Under the pieces are notes generated by a model that was given only the letters and a program-made list of their open reading frames with translations, made no database searches and had not been told where the DNA came from. A program made the position numbers and the translations under genes. Shown here piece after piece: positions 1 to 8,510 of a DNA stretch of 63,954 bases (positions within the stretch are counted from its first letter, which is position 1; each line of letters opens with the position of its first letter). Source of the DNA: Intestinibacter sp034113885 (GTDB lineage: Bacteria; Bacillota; Clostridia; Peptostreptococcales; Peptostreptococcaceae); NCBI RefSeq assembly GCF_034113885.1, contig NZ_JAXEWM010000024.1, positions 1 to 63,954 of the forward strand, read 5' to 3'.

Positions 1-145
<145 letters not shown>

Positions 146-271
146 GCTTCATCTTGCTCAGACTAATCATTATCGAATATCTGGCTTGGTTTGTTGGTTT
201 TAATTCGTGTGAATTAAAGTTTATTATTTAACCTACTGTTTAATTTTCAAAGTTCTTAAATCAACTTCTTC
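146..271 (-). other. 16S rRNA leader
   Basis: The untranslated leader lies between the promoter and mature 16S rRNA. It contains GAACTTTGAAAATTAAACAG at about 238-260, which resembles the antitermination box A and leader sequences seen upstream of clostridial rRNA operons. No open reading frame is credible here. Confidence 0.6.
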
Positions 272-300
272 ATTATATCAAAGCTGTTTTTCTTTGTCAA
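272..300 (-). promoter_or_regulatory. rRNA operon promoter, proximal
   Basis: A perfect sigma-A promoter on the minus strand: -35 TTGACA (295-300), a 17-nt spacer and -10 TATAAT (272-277). It lies about 125 nt before the 16S rRNA, as expected for a strong rrn promoter. Confidence 0.9.
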
Positions 301-380
301 CAACTTTTTTTAAGAAGTTTAATTTTGCATCTTAGCTGTTCAGCTATCGACTGCATATCTTTTTCTTAAAGACAAGTAAT

Positions 381-409
381 ACTTTATCATCATTATTTTA
401 ATTGGTCAA
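381..409 (-). promoter_or_regulatory. rRNA operon promoter, distal (weaker)
   Basis: TTGACC (404-409), a 17-nt spacer and TAAAGT (381-386) on the minus strand form a second sigma-A-like promoter about 110 nt upstream of the consensus one. Tandem promoters are usual before rRNA operons. Between here and cwlD (410-607) I see only AT-rich sequence without a gene or a convincing terminator. Confidence 0.6.
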
Positions 410-607
410 TACTTTTTTTGAATTTTTTTTAAGTTTTTTTATTCTTGCAACCAATAATTCTTTATTAAATAATTTCATTCGATATATAACGAATAAAATC
501 TCTTATATCTTATTTTTCAATCACATACCCGATTTTTCTAAACTTTGATTAAGAACCTTTAATATTTATTAAATACAACTATTTTTTCAATTTATATACT
601 AATTTTT

Positions 608-1315
608 TTACTCATATTCAATAAAATATTTTTGTATTCCGACATATATAGCCCAAGCTATTTTATCCTGATATTCTTCTTCAGCTAAAAGCTCAGCTTC
701 CTTCTGATTAGATAAAAAACCACATTCAATCAAAACCGATGGCATTTTATTATCTTTTAAAAGATACAAATCTTCTCTAGGTTTAATTTTTCTATTATTA
801 GTATTATCAACTACTCGTTTTAATTCAGCTTGAATCATTTCAGCTAAAAACTTACTATCCTCCTTACCAGCTGGATAAAATGTCTGTGCTCCATAATACT
901 TAGAATCTTCAAATGAATTTAAATGAATAGATACAAACATATCGGCTTGTGAGTTTTCAACTATTTTCTTTCTATTTTTCAAATTTTCGTTGTACTTTTG
1001 TCTTGTAGTTTTATTTGCCCCTTCTTCATACAAGCTAATATCAGAGTCTCTAGTCAAAACAACATTTCCTCCACTAGCTTCAATCAACTCTTTTATTTTC
1101 ATAGTTATTTGCAAATTAATGTCCTTTTCTAAAACCGTCTTGTCCTTATTCATAGCACCTGGATCTATCCCCCCATGACCAGCATCTAAGACTATAGTTT
1201 TATCCGTAACCGGCATATATTGCATGACATCCTCTGAAGTATTTTTAATTTTAACTATAAACAATATAGTTATCATCACGGCTACGGCAATTATTATGTA
1301 CTTTAAGTTTTTCAT
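608..1315 (-). CDS. cwlD: N-acetylmuramoyl-L-alanine amidase CwlD (spore cortex maturation)
   Basis: This is a zinc amidase of the Amidase_3 family, about 235 aa. Residues 5-23 form an N-terminal membrane anchor. The catalytic domain starts with TIVLDAGHGG (zinc ligand His47), followed by Glu63 in LEKDIN, His131 in SIHLNSF and the catalytic Glu197 in LIECGF. In spore-formers CwlD removes peptide side chains from cortex peptidoglycan so that muramic-delta-lactam, the mark recognised by germination enzymes, can be made. The start used is the ATG after AAAGGGTG; a GTG three codons upstream is the alternative. In Clostridioides difficile, as I recall, cwlD directly follows rpsI; here about 26 kb separates them. 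Confidence 0.9.
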   Translation of the reverse strand: MKNLKYIIIAVAVMITILFIVKIKNTSEDVMQYMPVTDKTIVLDAGHGGIDPGAMNKDKTVLEKDINLQITMKIKELIEASGGNVVLTRDSDISLYEEGANKTTRQKYNENLKNRKKIVENSQADMFVSIHLNSFEDSKYYGAQTFYPAGKEDSKFLAEMIQAELKRVVDNTNNRKIKPREDLYLLKDNKMPSVLIECGFLSNQKEAELLAEEEYQDKIAWAIYVGIQKYFIEYE

Positions 1316-1385
1316 ATTTATCACCCTTTATATTTATATTTTTGCTATAAATAATATATTCCTCAAAAATCACACTCAATAAATA

Positions 1386-1430
1386 AAAAAGTGTGGTCGA
1401 TTTTCATTTTCGAATCATCAACCACACTGT
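1386..1430 (-). terminator. Intrinsic terminator after the ABC exporter operon
   Basis: On the minus strand the stem AGTGTGGT...ACCACACT has an additional inner stem (GATgATT with AATCg-type pairing) and is followed by TTTTTT. It lies 10 nt beyond the permease stop codon and separates that operon from cwlD. Confidence 0.88.
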
Positions 1431-1440
1431 TTATAACTAC

Positions 1441-2229
1441 CTATGCTGAAATATCTTTTCTTCCATAATATAAAAACGCTAAAATTACACCAACTAAAGC
1501 ATATATTCCCCCTACCAAAACAAGCTTCTGATCTATAGAGCAAGAAGATATAACATCAGCTGCATCTGCATATTTAAAAGGAGTTATATATTTAAAAAAT
1601 TCTGCCTTATCACTTATATTTCCTACAATATTTAAAAAATACAACAAAGCCGCAACGCCTATACCAATTCCCATAGCACTATGCTTTAGAAACGCTGATA
1701 TACCAAAGCAAATAAAAGCCACCTCCAATTGCATAAGTAATTGTGCTACATGAAACAGTTTAAATTCATCCCAAAGAATTTCCTCTCCTATTATATTAAA
1801 CGATATTATAGCCAATACTACGCAAACCAAATTAAGCACTACTATTTGAATAATAACAGCTAAAAGCTTTTCAAATACTACTTTCTGTCTACTAATTGGA
1901 TGAGTTAATAAAAATTCAGCAGTATGAGAGTGCTCCTCCTTTGACAATATATTAGCGCCTAACATAGCAGCGAAAAATGAACAACCTATCGCCATAACAC
2001 TACCACATTCTATCCCGTAAAATCCCATCGGTGTTCCCATACTGATTTTATCCATACCAAAGGCAGCCGTAAATCCTCCCATGTTAGAATAAACATCCTC
2101 TACCTGACTTATTTGATCTCCCATTTCTGGATAAAGCAATAAACATAGCACTATCATAAATCCTATACATAATGTCCATATAGCTAATATTTTTCTACCA
2201 GTTTTTAATTCATGTGCCAATACAATCAT
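1441..2229 (-). CDS. ABC-2 type transporter permease
   Basis: A membrane protein of about 262 aa with roughly six hydrophobic segments: an N-terminal pair around residues 20-40, a MLGANILSKEEHSHTAEFLLTHPISR cytoplasmic stretch split over the middle, and four more helices to the C-terminus. The motif around SKEEHSHTAEFLLTHP is typical of ABC-2 permeases of the NatB/BcrB kind, which work as exporters with a separate ATPase. The start is taken 1 nt after the ATPase stop; an in-frame ATG 21 nt upstream (2250) would overlap it. Substrate unknown. Regulation by the TetR gene at the head of the operon suggests drug, peptide or lipid efflux, which is inference. Confidence 0.85.
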   Translation of the reverse strand: MIVLAHELKTGRKILAIWTLCIGFMIVLCLLLYPEMGDQISQVEDVYSNMGGFTAAFGMDKISMGTPMGFYGIECGSVMAIGCSFFAAMLGANILSKEEHSHTAEFLLTHPISRQKVVFEKLLAVIIQIVVLNLVCVVLAIISFNIIGEEILWDEFKLFHVAQLLMQLEVAFICFGISAFLKHSAMGIGIGVAALLYFLNIVGNISDKAEFFKYITPFKYADAADVISSCSIDQKLVLVGGIYALVGVILAFLYYGRKDISA

Positions 2230-2230
2230 C

Positions 2231-3106
2231 CTATTCACCATCCTTTTCATAATAATGCATAAACATCTCTTCTAAGTCAGGCTCTGTAATCGTCATATCT
2301 GTAATATTCAAATTATTTATATAAGAAACTAAATTCTTAATGTCCCCTTGATATAAGAAACTAACTGAATCCCCATGATTAACTACATCTCTAACGCCTT
2401 CAAGTCCGCAAATCTCATTTACTCCATGTAGGTTAACTCTTCTTGCAGAAGTTTTCGAAAGAGCTGAAACAGAATCAGACACAATCATCTTACCACCCCT
2501 TATTATACCTGCATTTTTACAGTGTCTCTGTACCTCTGACAATACATGAGATGATAAAAATATAGTCGCGCCCTCTTGATTTCTTTCTTTTAATATACTC
2601 CAAAACTCTTTTTGCATAAGTGGATCCAATCCACTAGTCGGTTCATCTAATATGTAAAGCTTCGGCTTATGCTGCATTGCACACACTATACCTACTTTTT
2701 TTCTATTACCTAGAGATAAATCTTCTATTTTCTTTTTAACATCTAATTCCAATCTATCACAAAGTATCTTAGCTTCTTCTGAACAATCCTTCTTTTGCAA
2801 TTTTGCTGATAATTTAATTAATTCCCCAACCTTCATATTTTGATAAAACCACATTTCAGATGGCATATATCCTATGTCCTTCAGAATCTCCTTATTTCCT
2901 CTTGAGCATTCCCTTCCAAATATTTTTGCACTTCCAGAGGTAGGTGTTATAAGCCCTAGCAAAGTACGAATAGTCGTACTCTTGCCAGCCCCATTTGGGC
3001 CTATAAATCCAAATACATCTCCTTCTTCTACTTTTAAATTAATTCCTTCTATACCCCTTGCCTTTCCATAATTCTTAGTAAGATTATTTGTTTCAATAAT
3101 ATTCAT
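2231..3106 (-). CDS. ABC transporter ATP-binding protein
   Basis: A 291-aa ATPase that powers the neighbouring permease. Walker A is GPNGAGKST (about 37-45), the signature is LSLGNRKK in place of the usual LSGGQ (common in exporter ATPases of the BcrA/NatA type), Walker B is LYILDEPTSGLDP, and a switch His lies in FLSSHVLSE. The C-terminal 70 residues form the variable regulatory region of this subfamily. Its ATG overlaps the stop codon of the TetR gene (TAATG), so the three genes are translationally coupled. Confidence 0.9.
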   Translation of the reverse strand: MNIIETNNLTKNYGKARGIEGINLKVEEGDVFGFIGPNGAGKSTTIRTLLGLITPTSGSAKIFGRECSRGNKEILKDIGYMPSEMWFYQNMKVGELIKLSAKLQKKDCSEEAKILCDRLELDVKKKIEDLSLGNRKKVGIVCAMQHKPKLYILDEPTSGLDPLMQKEFWSILKERNQEGATIFLSSHVLSEVQRHCKNAGIIRGGKMIVSDSVSALSKTSARRVNLHGVNEICGLEGVRDVVNHGDSVSFLYQGDIKNLVSYINNLNITDMTITEPDLEEMFMHYYEKDGE

Positions 3107-3729
3107 TATAAATACTCCTCCTTATAAAAAGCCTTTCTCAAAATTTTTAGATATTTTACATATTCATCATTCAATTTTAATAAATCCACAGTCTTATTTG
3201 CTTCTAATCTTTTATCCTTCATAAACCCTTCTGCCATCCAAAATACTATATTTAACACCTCCTTAGGTGAAATATCATCTTTAAATTTAGTCAAATCAAC
3301 ATCCTTGAAGAAATCAGTTTTAGCTTCAACAGCTGAATTTTTAAATGCTTCCTTTACGACTCCTTTTACCTCTTCATTTTCTTCAAAATAAACTTTAGTC
3401 AAAAACATCATTATATCTGGATGCTCTAATAAAATTTTAACCTTACAATTTTGTGCATCTATTATTTTATTAAAAAAATCATTATCCTTTTTATTTTTCA
3501 ATTCTTTCTTTTGCTCATATGATTTTTGAATAGCATAATCATATAAAAATAGATACAATTCTTTTTTGTTTCCAAAGTAATGGAACAAAAGAGCCTTAGA
3601 AACTCCAGCTTCTTTGGCTATTTCCTCTGTCGTCGCCTTTTTATATTCGTATTTAGCAAAAACATGCATAGCTCCATTTATTATTGCATTTTGCTTTTCT
3701 TTAGGTAAATCAAAAAACTTTTCATTCAT
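3106..3729 (-). CDS. TetR/AcrR family transcriptional regulator
   Basis: A 207-aa one-component repressor. The N-terminal helix-turn-helix is at about residues 21-50 (ATTEEIAKEAGVSKALLFHY, then FGNKKELY); the remaining 150 residues are the ligand-binding and dimer domain, which is too variable to name a ligand. It is the first gene of the operon with the ABC exporter. Two near-identical palindromes overlap its promoter (3779-3828), so it most likely represses itself and the exporter until a ligand binds. Confidence 0.9.
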   Translation of the reverse strand: MNEKFFDLPKEKQNAIINGAMHVFAKYEYKKATTEEIAKEAGVSKALLFHYFGNKKELYLFLYDYAIQKSYEQKKELKNKKDNDFFNKIIDAQNCKVKILLEHPDIMMFLTKVYFEENEEVKGVVKEAFKNSAVEAKTDFFKDVDLTKFKDDISPKEVLNIVFWMAEGFMKDKRLEANKTVDLLKLNDEYVKYLKILRKAFYKEEYL

Positions 3730-3778
3730 ATTAATACTTCCTCTTCATTACGTAATTTATATCGAATCAATATATCCG

Positions 3779-3828
3779 TTGACCAATTTGGTTAATTAAA
3801 GTATAGTTCTATTGACCAATTTAGTCAA
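3779..3828 (-). promoter_or_regulatory. TetR operon promoter with two operators
   Basis: On the minus strand there is a promoter with -35 TTGACT (3823-3828), a 17-nt spacer and -10 TATACT (3800-3805). Two similar palindromes sit on it: TTGACCAATTTAGTCAA (3812-3828), covering the -35, and TTGACCAATTTGGTTAA (3779-3795), just downstream of the -10. Their starts are 33 bp apart, about three helical turns. This is the geometry expected of an autoregulated TetR promoter. Confidence 0.8.
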
Positions 3829-3839
3829 CAATTTTTCAT

Positions 3840-3879
3840 AAAAAAATCCCTATAGATTACTATAATAAAAATCTATAGG
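3840..3879 (-). terminator. Terminator after scrK
   Basis: On the minus strand a 10-bp stem CCTATAGATT/AATCTATAGG (3870-3879 with 3849-3858) with an 11-nt loop is followed by GATTTTTTT. It lies 60 nt downstream of the scrK stop and closes the sucrose operon. Confidence 0.88.
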
Positions 3880-3939
3880 TACAAAAATCATTTTGGGTTA
3901 TATTTTTACTTTAAATATATGAAATTGTATTAAATTTAG

Positions 3940-4902
3940 TTATCTTATTTTACAAAACTCTTCAAAAGTAGGGTAAGATGCTATAGCGCCTTTTTTAGTT
4001 ACACTGATAGCACAGTAATTATTAGAAAAATCTAAATATCTCTCTAAGTCATCTGCCTGTAATGAATCTAATTTATCTTCAGTTACATCATCTCTATATA
4101 ATTGATATAAGAAAGAACCTATAAATCCATCTCCTGCTCCAGTTGTATCCTCTACTTGAGCCTTTATACCTGATATAGATGCTTTTGTTTGTTTAGTGTA
4201 AACCTCTGCACCATCTCCACCTTTTGTGAATACTATCATTTTTACATTTCCAACGAATAATTTATCTAATTCTTCTTCTATATTTGTTCCACCTGTGACA
4301 AATTCTAATTCTTCATCAGAAATTTTTAAAATATGAGCCTTTGGCATCATTTCGAATATAGCTTCTCTCAATTTATCTGGACTATTCCATAAAGGAAGTC
4401 TAACATTTAAATCAAAGCTCACTATTCCACCGTTTTTTATTGTGTATTCAATCGCCTTATCATGAGCTTGTTTCATAGGGAAATCCCCTATTGAAACAGA
4501 GCAAAAATGAAGTGCAAATACATCTTGGAACCATTCTTCCTTTATTTTGTCAGCTGAAAGTAGCATATCAGCTCCTGGTTTTCTATAGAAAGAAAACTCC
4601 CTGTTTTTATTTTCATCTAATGCTACAAATGCTAAGCTCGTATTTGCTTCTGTAGTTCTAGAAATATAATCACATCCTATATTATGCATTTTAAACTCAT
4701 CTATTATTTTATCTCCAAAAGGATCTTGTCCTAATTGAGTTATCATTTGTGACTTACCACCAAGCTTAGTAAATGCCCCACATACATTAGCAGGAGCTCC
4801 ACCTACCGCTGGTTTAAACCCTTCTACTTCTTTAATTTTTTTACCTGACTCTGTAGGTATAAAATCGATTAATGCTTCTCCTATTGCTATTAATTTTTTC
4901 AT
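3940..4902 (-). CDS. scrK: Fructokinase, PfkB family
   Basis: A 320-aa ribokinase-like sugar kinase. The N-terminal GGAPANVC (34-41) is the PfkB sugar-binding signature. The C-terminal DTTGAGDGF (252-260) carries the anion hole and catalytic base Asp258. Fructose released by sucrose-6-phosphate hydrolase would be phosphorylated to fructose-6-phosphate, which is the basis for choosing fructokinase over other PfkB kinases. It is the last gene of the scr cluster and is preceded by its own RBS (AGGGGTG) and by a hairpin at 4948-4990 that may reduce its expression relative to scrB. Confidence 0.88.
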   Translation of the reverse strand: MKKLIAIGEALIDFIPTESGKKIKEVEGFKPAVGGAPANVCGAFTKLGGKSQMITQLGQDPFGDKIIDEFKMHNIGCDYISRTTEANTSLAFVALDENKNREFSFYRKPGADMLLSADKIKEEWFQDVFALHFCSVSIGDFPMKQAHDKAIEYTIKNGGIVSFDLNVRLPLWNSPDKLREAIFEMMPKAHILKISDEELEFVTGGTNIEEELDKLFVGNVKMIVFTKGGDGAEVYTKQTKASISGIKAQVEDTTGAGDGFIGSFLYQLYRDDVTEDKLDSLQADDLERYLDFSNNYCAISVTKKGAIASYPTFEEFCKIR

Positions 4903-4947
4903 TAAAAATTCACCCCTTTTATCAATTATATAATTATGTATAAAAAG

Positions 4948-4990
4948 TTAAAAGAGATTGACACAATATTATTCTGTGACAATCTCTTTT
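4948..4990 (-). terminator. Hairpin terminator or attenuator between scrB and scrK
   Basis: On the minus strand an 11-bp stem AAAAGAGATTG/CAATCTCTTTT (4980-4990 with 4950-4960) with an inner TCACA/TGTGT stem ends in the right arm's TCTTTT. It begins 3 nt after the scrB stop. It could end most transcripts after scrB or stabilise the scrAB message, leaving scrK to read-through. Confidence 0.72.
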
Positions 4991-4992
4991 GA

Positions 4993-6429
4993 TTAATCAT
5001 TTTTAATAATTGTATATCCTTTTAATGGATAGAAGGCTACCACACCTTTATTTTTTGTCAAGAATTCTATATTTTGATTAGATAAATTTCCGTAAACGCG
5101 AGTTGTAAATACTTCTTGTCCATCATTAATAAATATTTCTAAGCTTGATGTATCACTATAAACAGTTAAGCTATTAACTTCTTTTAATTCAACTGATCTA
5201 CTTGAACGTCCATATCCACTTTCTTTTAGATTTAATGAAAGAACTTGATTTTGATATGATAACTTAACATCATCTCTAATTTGTAAAATAAAATCTTGTG
5301 AACCATCAAAATCAACCTGCATTTCATAGACTACTGTATCTTTTTGTTTGATATTTTTACAATCAGATACTATTTCTTCTAGTCTTAAATTTTTCATTTC
5401 TTCTAGTGGTTGTTGATATATCTGATTATTTTTATAAAATAGAACTCTTGGCATTGTCAAAGCATGTTGCCAGTCATAATCAACAGTTGGCTGATTATTG
5501 TACTCAGCATCAGGAATTCCCATCCATGCGTATTGTATTCGTCTATTTTTTTCATCTAAAAAACTTTGTGGCGCATAAATATCAAAACCTCTATCTAGTT
5601 CTTTGAATTCACTTAATTCATAAGTATTATTGTCAAAGTCATAATCAACTCTAAAGTATCCAGTTTGATAAACATTTGCATAATCATAACCTTGTTGAGG
5701 TATTCCTTGAGGACATGTAACTAAAAATAATTGTCCATCTAATTCGAATAAGTCTGGGCATTCCCACATATATCCAAAATCAGGAGCTATTATACGATTA
5801 TAATACTCAAAGTGATTTAAATCTTCACTTCGATATAACAACACACAACCATGATTATCTGATGTTCTACCACCTAAAACCATATAGTAATAGTTGTCCT
5901 TTTTAAATATCTTTGGATCTCTAACATGCTTAGACATATCTCTAGGATAGTCATCATTAGAAAGAACCAATTGTTTCTCGCTAATTTCATATCCGTCCTT
6001 ACTTGTCATATGAATTGTATTTTGTTCACGTCCAGAATTAATATAATCATAATCATCTCTATCAGTCAACTTTACATTTCCAGTATAAAAGTAGTGAATT
6101 GTTCCATCTTCAACAAACGCAGAACCACTATAAACACCATTTCTATCAATAAATCTATCTGGATATAAAAATGGTTCCTCTTGATTAAAATTCACCATGT
6201 CCTTGCTAGTATAATGTCCCCAAAGCTTAGTTCCCCATCCGGCTGTAAAAGGTGTATATTGAAAATAAATATGATAAACACCATCTTTTTGGAATAAACC
6301 ATTAGGGTCATTTAAAAAACCTGTAGGAGGCATTAAATGGTATTGTAATCGATAGTTATCTTTTTTAACATTATCACGCATACTTTGATAATCATCATAT
6401 TCCTTTAAATAATCCTCTTTTGTCATCAT
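4993..6429 (-). CDS. scrB: Sucrose-6-phosphate hydrolase, GH32
   Basis: A 478-aa cytoplasmic beta-fructosidase of glycoside hydrolase family 32. All three catalytic acids are visible: the nucleophile Asp41 in FLNDPNGL, the transition-state stabiliser Asp171 in VRDPKIF and the acid/base Glu223 in WECPDLF. A beta-propeller (about 25-330) is followed by the C-terminal beta-sandwich. There is no signal peptide, which fits hydrolysis of the phosphorylated sucrose delivered by the PTS permease to glucose-6-phosphate and fructose. It starts 16 nt after scrA, behind GGAGG, so the two are co-transcribed. Confidence 0.94.
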   Translation of the reverse strand: MMTKEDYLKEYDDYQSMRDNVKKDNYRLQYHLMPPTGFLNDPNGLFQKDGVYHIYFQYTPFTAGWGTKLWGHYTSKDMVNFNQEEPFLYPDRFIDRNGVYSGSAFVEDGTIHYFYTGNVKLTDRDDYDYINSGREQNTIHMTSKDGYEISEKQLVLSNDDYPRDMSKHVRDPKIFKKDNYYYMVLGGRTSDNHGCVLLYRSEDLNHFEYYNRIIAPDFGYMWECPDLFELDGQLFLVTCPQGIPQQGYDYANVYQTGYFRVDYDFDNNTYELSEFKELDRGFDIYAPQSFLDEKNRRIQYAWMGIPDAEYNNQPTVDYDWQHALTMPRVLFYKNNQIYQQPLEEMKNLRLEEIVSDCKNIKQKDTVVYEMQVDFDGSQDFILQIRDDVKLSYQNQVLSLNLKESGYGRSSRSVELKEVNSLTVYSDTSSLEIFINDGQEVFTTRVYGNLSNQNIEFLTKNKGVVAFYPLKGYTIIKND

Positions 6430-6445
6430 TAGAGATAACCACCTC

Positions 6446-8347
6446 CTATTTAACTACTGCAATAATATCTTTTCCTTGAGTTTCACCAGTATATTGCATT
6501 TGTAAAGTACGTCCTTCACCTAATTCAAATGACATCATTGTTTCTGTAGAATATCCTTTTTCTTTTACTAAATCTATATCAAATTTTAATAGTAAATCAC
6601 CTTTTTTAACTTCTTGATCAACATCGACAAATGTTTCAAATCCTTCACCATTCATATTAACAGTATCAATACCACAGTGAATAAGTACACTAGAACCATC
6701 CTTTAACTTCATTCCTATAGCATGCTTGCTCGGAAATACAAGTGTTATTTTTCCATCGCATGGTGCAACAACTTCTCCATCATTTACTTCTACAGCTATT
6801 CCATCTCCCATAGCTTTTGATGCAAATGTTGCATCAGATGATTCACCTATATTTTTAACCATGCCTTTCACAGGAGAAACAACTTCAATATCTCCTACTT
6901 CTTCTGAAACAGCTTCTTTAGTATCTTCTACTTCAGTGTTTTTTTGACCTTTAACTTTACCAAATATTATGCAGAATATAAGACCTGCAACTAAAGCAAT
7001 TAGATGAGCTATAATATAATTTAAATAACCATTGTTAGTAGGATCTGTAATAGCAATACCAGGTAAAGCAGTTGTACCAAAACCTAATGCTGCTAAATCA
7101 GCAAAATAAACATATGCACCTGCAATAGCTCCACCTAAACATCCAGCAACTATTGGGAATTTATAACGTAAGTTAACCCCAAATATAGCAGGTTCACTTA
7201 TTCCGAATAAAGTTGATGCAAATGAAGGAATACATAATTCTCTAGCTTTTACATCCTTCCAGTTTAATACTAAATATCCTAAAACTGCTCCACCTTGACC
7301 CATTAAAGCAACTGACATCAAAGGATTTAAGAAGTTTCTTCCTGTATCAGCTATTAATTGTGCTTCAACAGCTCCTATAATATGATGTAAACCTGTAATA
7401 ACTATTATTTGTTGAAGACCTGCGAAAATCATATAACCTAAAGCACCTAAGTTTTCAGTCATCCAAATTAAACTTCCTGTGATTAAATTACCTAATTCTC
7501 TACCTGCTGGTCCAACGATTGTAAATAATAATACTGTAGAAATAAATACAGTACATAATGGTGATAATAATAATTTGATAAAATCAGGTACCTTCTTATC
7601 AAAGAAAATATCTAATTTAGCAACTACAAATCCCATCATTAATGCAATGATGATTCCACCTTGGAAACCAACTAATTCAATTGGTAGACCAAAAATTCTA
7701 ATAACTTCTGGAACAACACTTCCTGATCCAACAGAATATGCATTTGCCAAAGAAGAATCAAGCATTATCGCCCCAACAATCATACCTAAGATTGGTTTTC
7801 CGCCATATCTCTTAGTTGCACTGTAGCAAACAGCCATTGGTAAAATACTAAATATTCCATTAGCAGCTATACTTGCTAATTTATTAATCGCATATAATGT
7901 TTCATTATTTGTTACAACATCCCATTTTCCTAAAACACCAGTAATACCCATAAGCAATGCTGCTGCTAATATACCAGGCATAATACCAATAAAAACATCT
8001 GATAAAGATTTAATAACTGTTTGTATTGGATTTTGTTTTTGAGCACTTTGAGCTTTAATATCTCCAAGTGACATATTTTCTGTATGTGTATAACGGCTGA
8101 ATACTTCATAAACTTCATTAACTAATCCTGCACCAAATATTAATTGTAATTGGTTTCCGGCTATAAATACACCTTTTACTAAATCAACATTTTCTAATTT
8201 TTCCATATCTGCTAAATCGTTATCTGTTAGCACAATACGTAATCTTGTCGCACAATGTGCTACCCCTTGAATATTATCTTGTCCACCTACATAATCCACT
8301 ATCTCTTTAGAAATACGTAAATATTTTTCTTGTTTATTCTCTGCCAT
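6446..8347 (-). CDS. scrA: Sucrose-specific PTS permease EIIBCA
   Basis: A 633-aa fused phosphotransferase permease. The EIIB domain is residues 1-85, with phosphocysteine Cys32 in AHCATRLR. The EIIC membrane domain is about 105-460, with many hydrophobic helices and the sugar-site region TGLHHIIGAVEAQL. A linker at about 465-480 (VKGQKNTEVEDTKEAVSE) leads to a EIIA(Glc)-type domain at 485-633, with the active His557 in LIHCGID and the paired His in SKHAIG. It imports and phosphorylates sucrose; the substrate is inferred from the adjoining scrB and scrK, and other beta-fructosides cannot be excluded. Having its own EIIA means no separate EIIA gene is needed. Confidence 0.93.
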   Translation of the reverse strand: MAENKQEKYLRISKEIVDYVGGQDNIQGVAHCATRLRIVLTDNDLADMEKLENVDLVKGVFIAGNQLQLIFGAGLVNEVYEVFSRYTHTENMSLGDIKAQSAQKQNPIQTVIKSLSDVFIGIMPGILAAALLMGITGVLGKWDVVTNNETLYAINKLASIAANGIFSILPMAVCYSATKRYGGKPILGMIVGAIMLDSSLANAYSVGSGSVVPEVIRIFGLPIELVGFQGGIIIALMMGFVVAKLDIFFDKKVPDFIKLLLSPLCTVFISTVLLFTIVGPAGRELGNLITGSLIWMTENLGALGYMIFAGLQQIIVITGLHHIIGAVEAQLIADTGRNFLNPLMSVALMGQGGAVLGYLVLNWKDVKARELCIPSFASTLFGISEPAIFGVNLRYKFPIVAGCLGGAIAGAYVYFADLAALGFGTTALPGIAITDPTNNGYLNYIIAHLIALVAGLIFCIIFGKVKGQKNTEVEDTKEAVSEEVGDIEVVSPVKGMVKNIGESSDATFASKAMGDGIAVEVNDGEVVAPCDGKITLVFPSKHAIGMKLKDGSSVLIHCGIDTVNMNGEGFETFVDVDQEVKKGDLLLKFDIDLVKEKGYSTETMMSFELGEGRTLQMQYTGETQGKDIIAVVK

Positions 8348-8369
8348 CTTTTTTATCTCCCTTATTTTT

Positions 8370-8419
8370 ATGAAACCGGTTCTATATTCAATTATAAGTT
8401 CATAACTAATTTATGTCAA
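8370..8419 (-). promoter_or_regulatory. scrAB(K) promoter with LacI/CcpA-type operator
   Basis: On the minus strand the promoter is -35 TTGACA (8414-8419), a 17-nt spacer and -10 TATAAT (8391-8396). Just downstream lies a LacI-family palindrome, TAGAACCGGTTTCA (8371-8384), with the central CCGG step expected for a sucrose repressor. It also matches the catabolite response (cre) consensus with one mismatch, so CcpA could share or compete for the site. Confidence 0.82.
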
Positions 8420-8467
8420 TATTTTTCATAAATTTATGTAATTTTTATGAGATTGATACCACATTAA

Positions 8468-8500
8468 TAAAAAAGCACCTACTCTCTCAGAATAAGTGCC
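8468..8500 (-). terminator. Terminator after scrR
   Basis: On the minus strand GGCACTTA pairs with TAGGTGC (one G-T pair) around an inner CTGAGAGAG loop, followed by TTTTTTATT. It starts 10 nt past the scrR stop and separates scrR from scrA, so the two have independent transcripts. Confidence 0.75.
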
Positions 8501-8510
8501 TATTTAATAT

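Noticed and set aside
7479..7826. 115-codon plus-strand frame inside scrA
   Set aside because: Antisense shadow of the EIIC domain; no RBS, and scrA is clearly coding on the minus strand.
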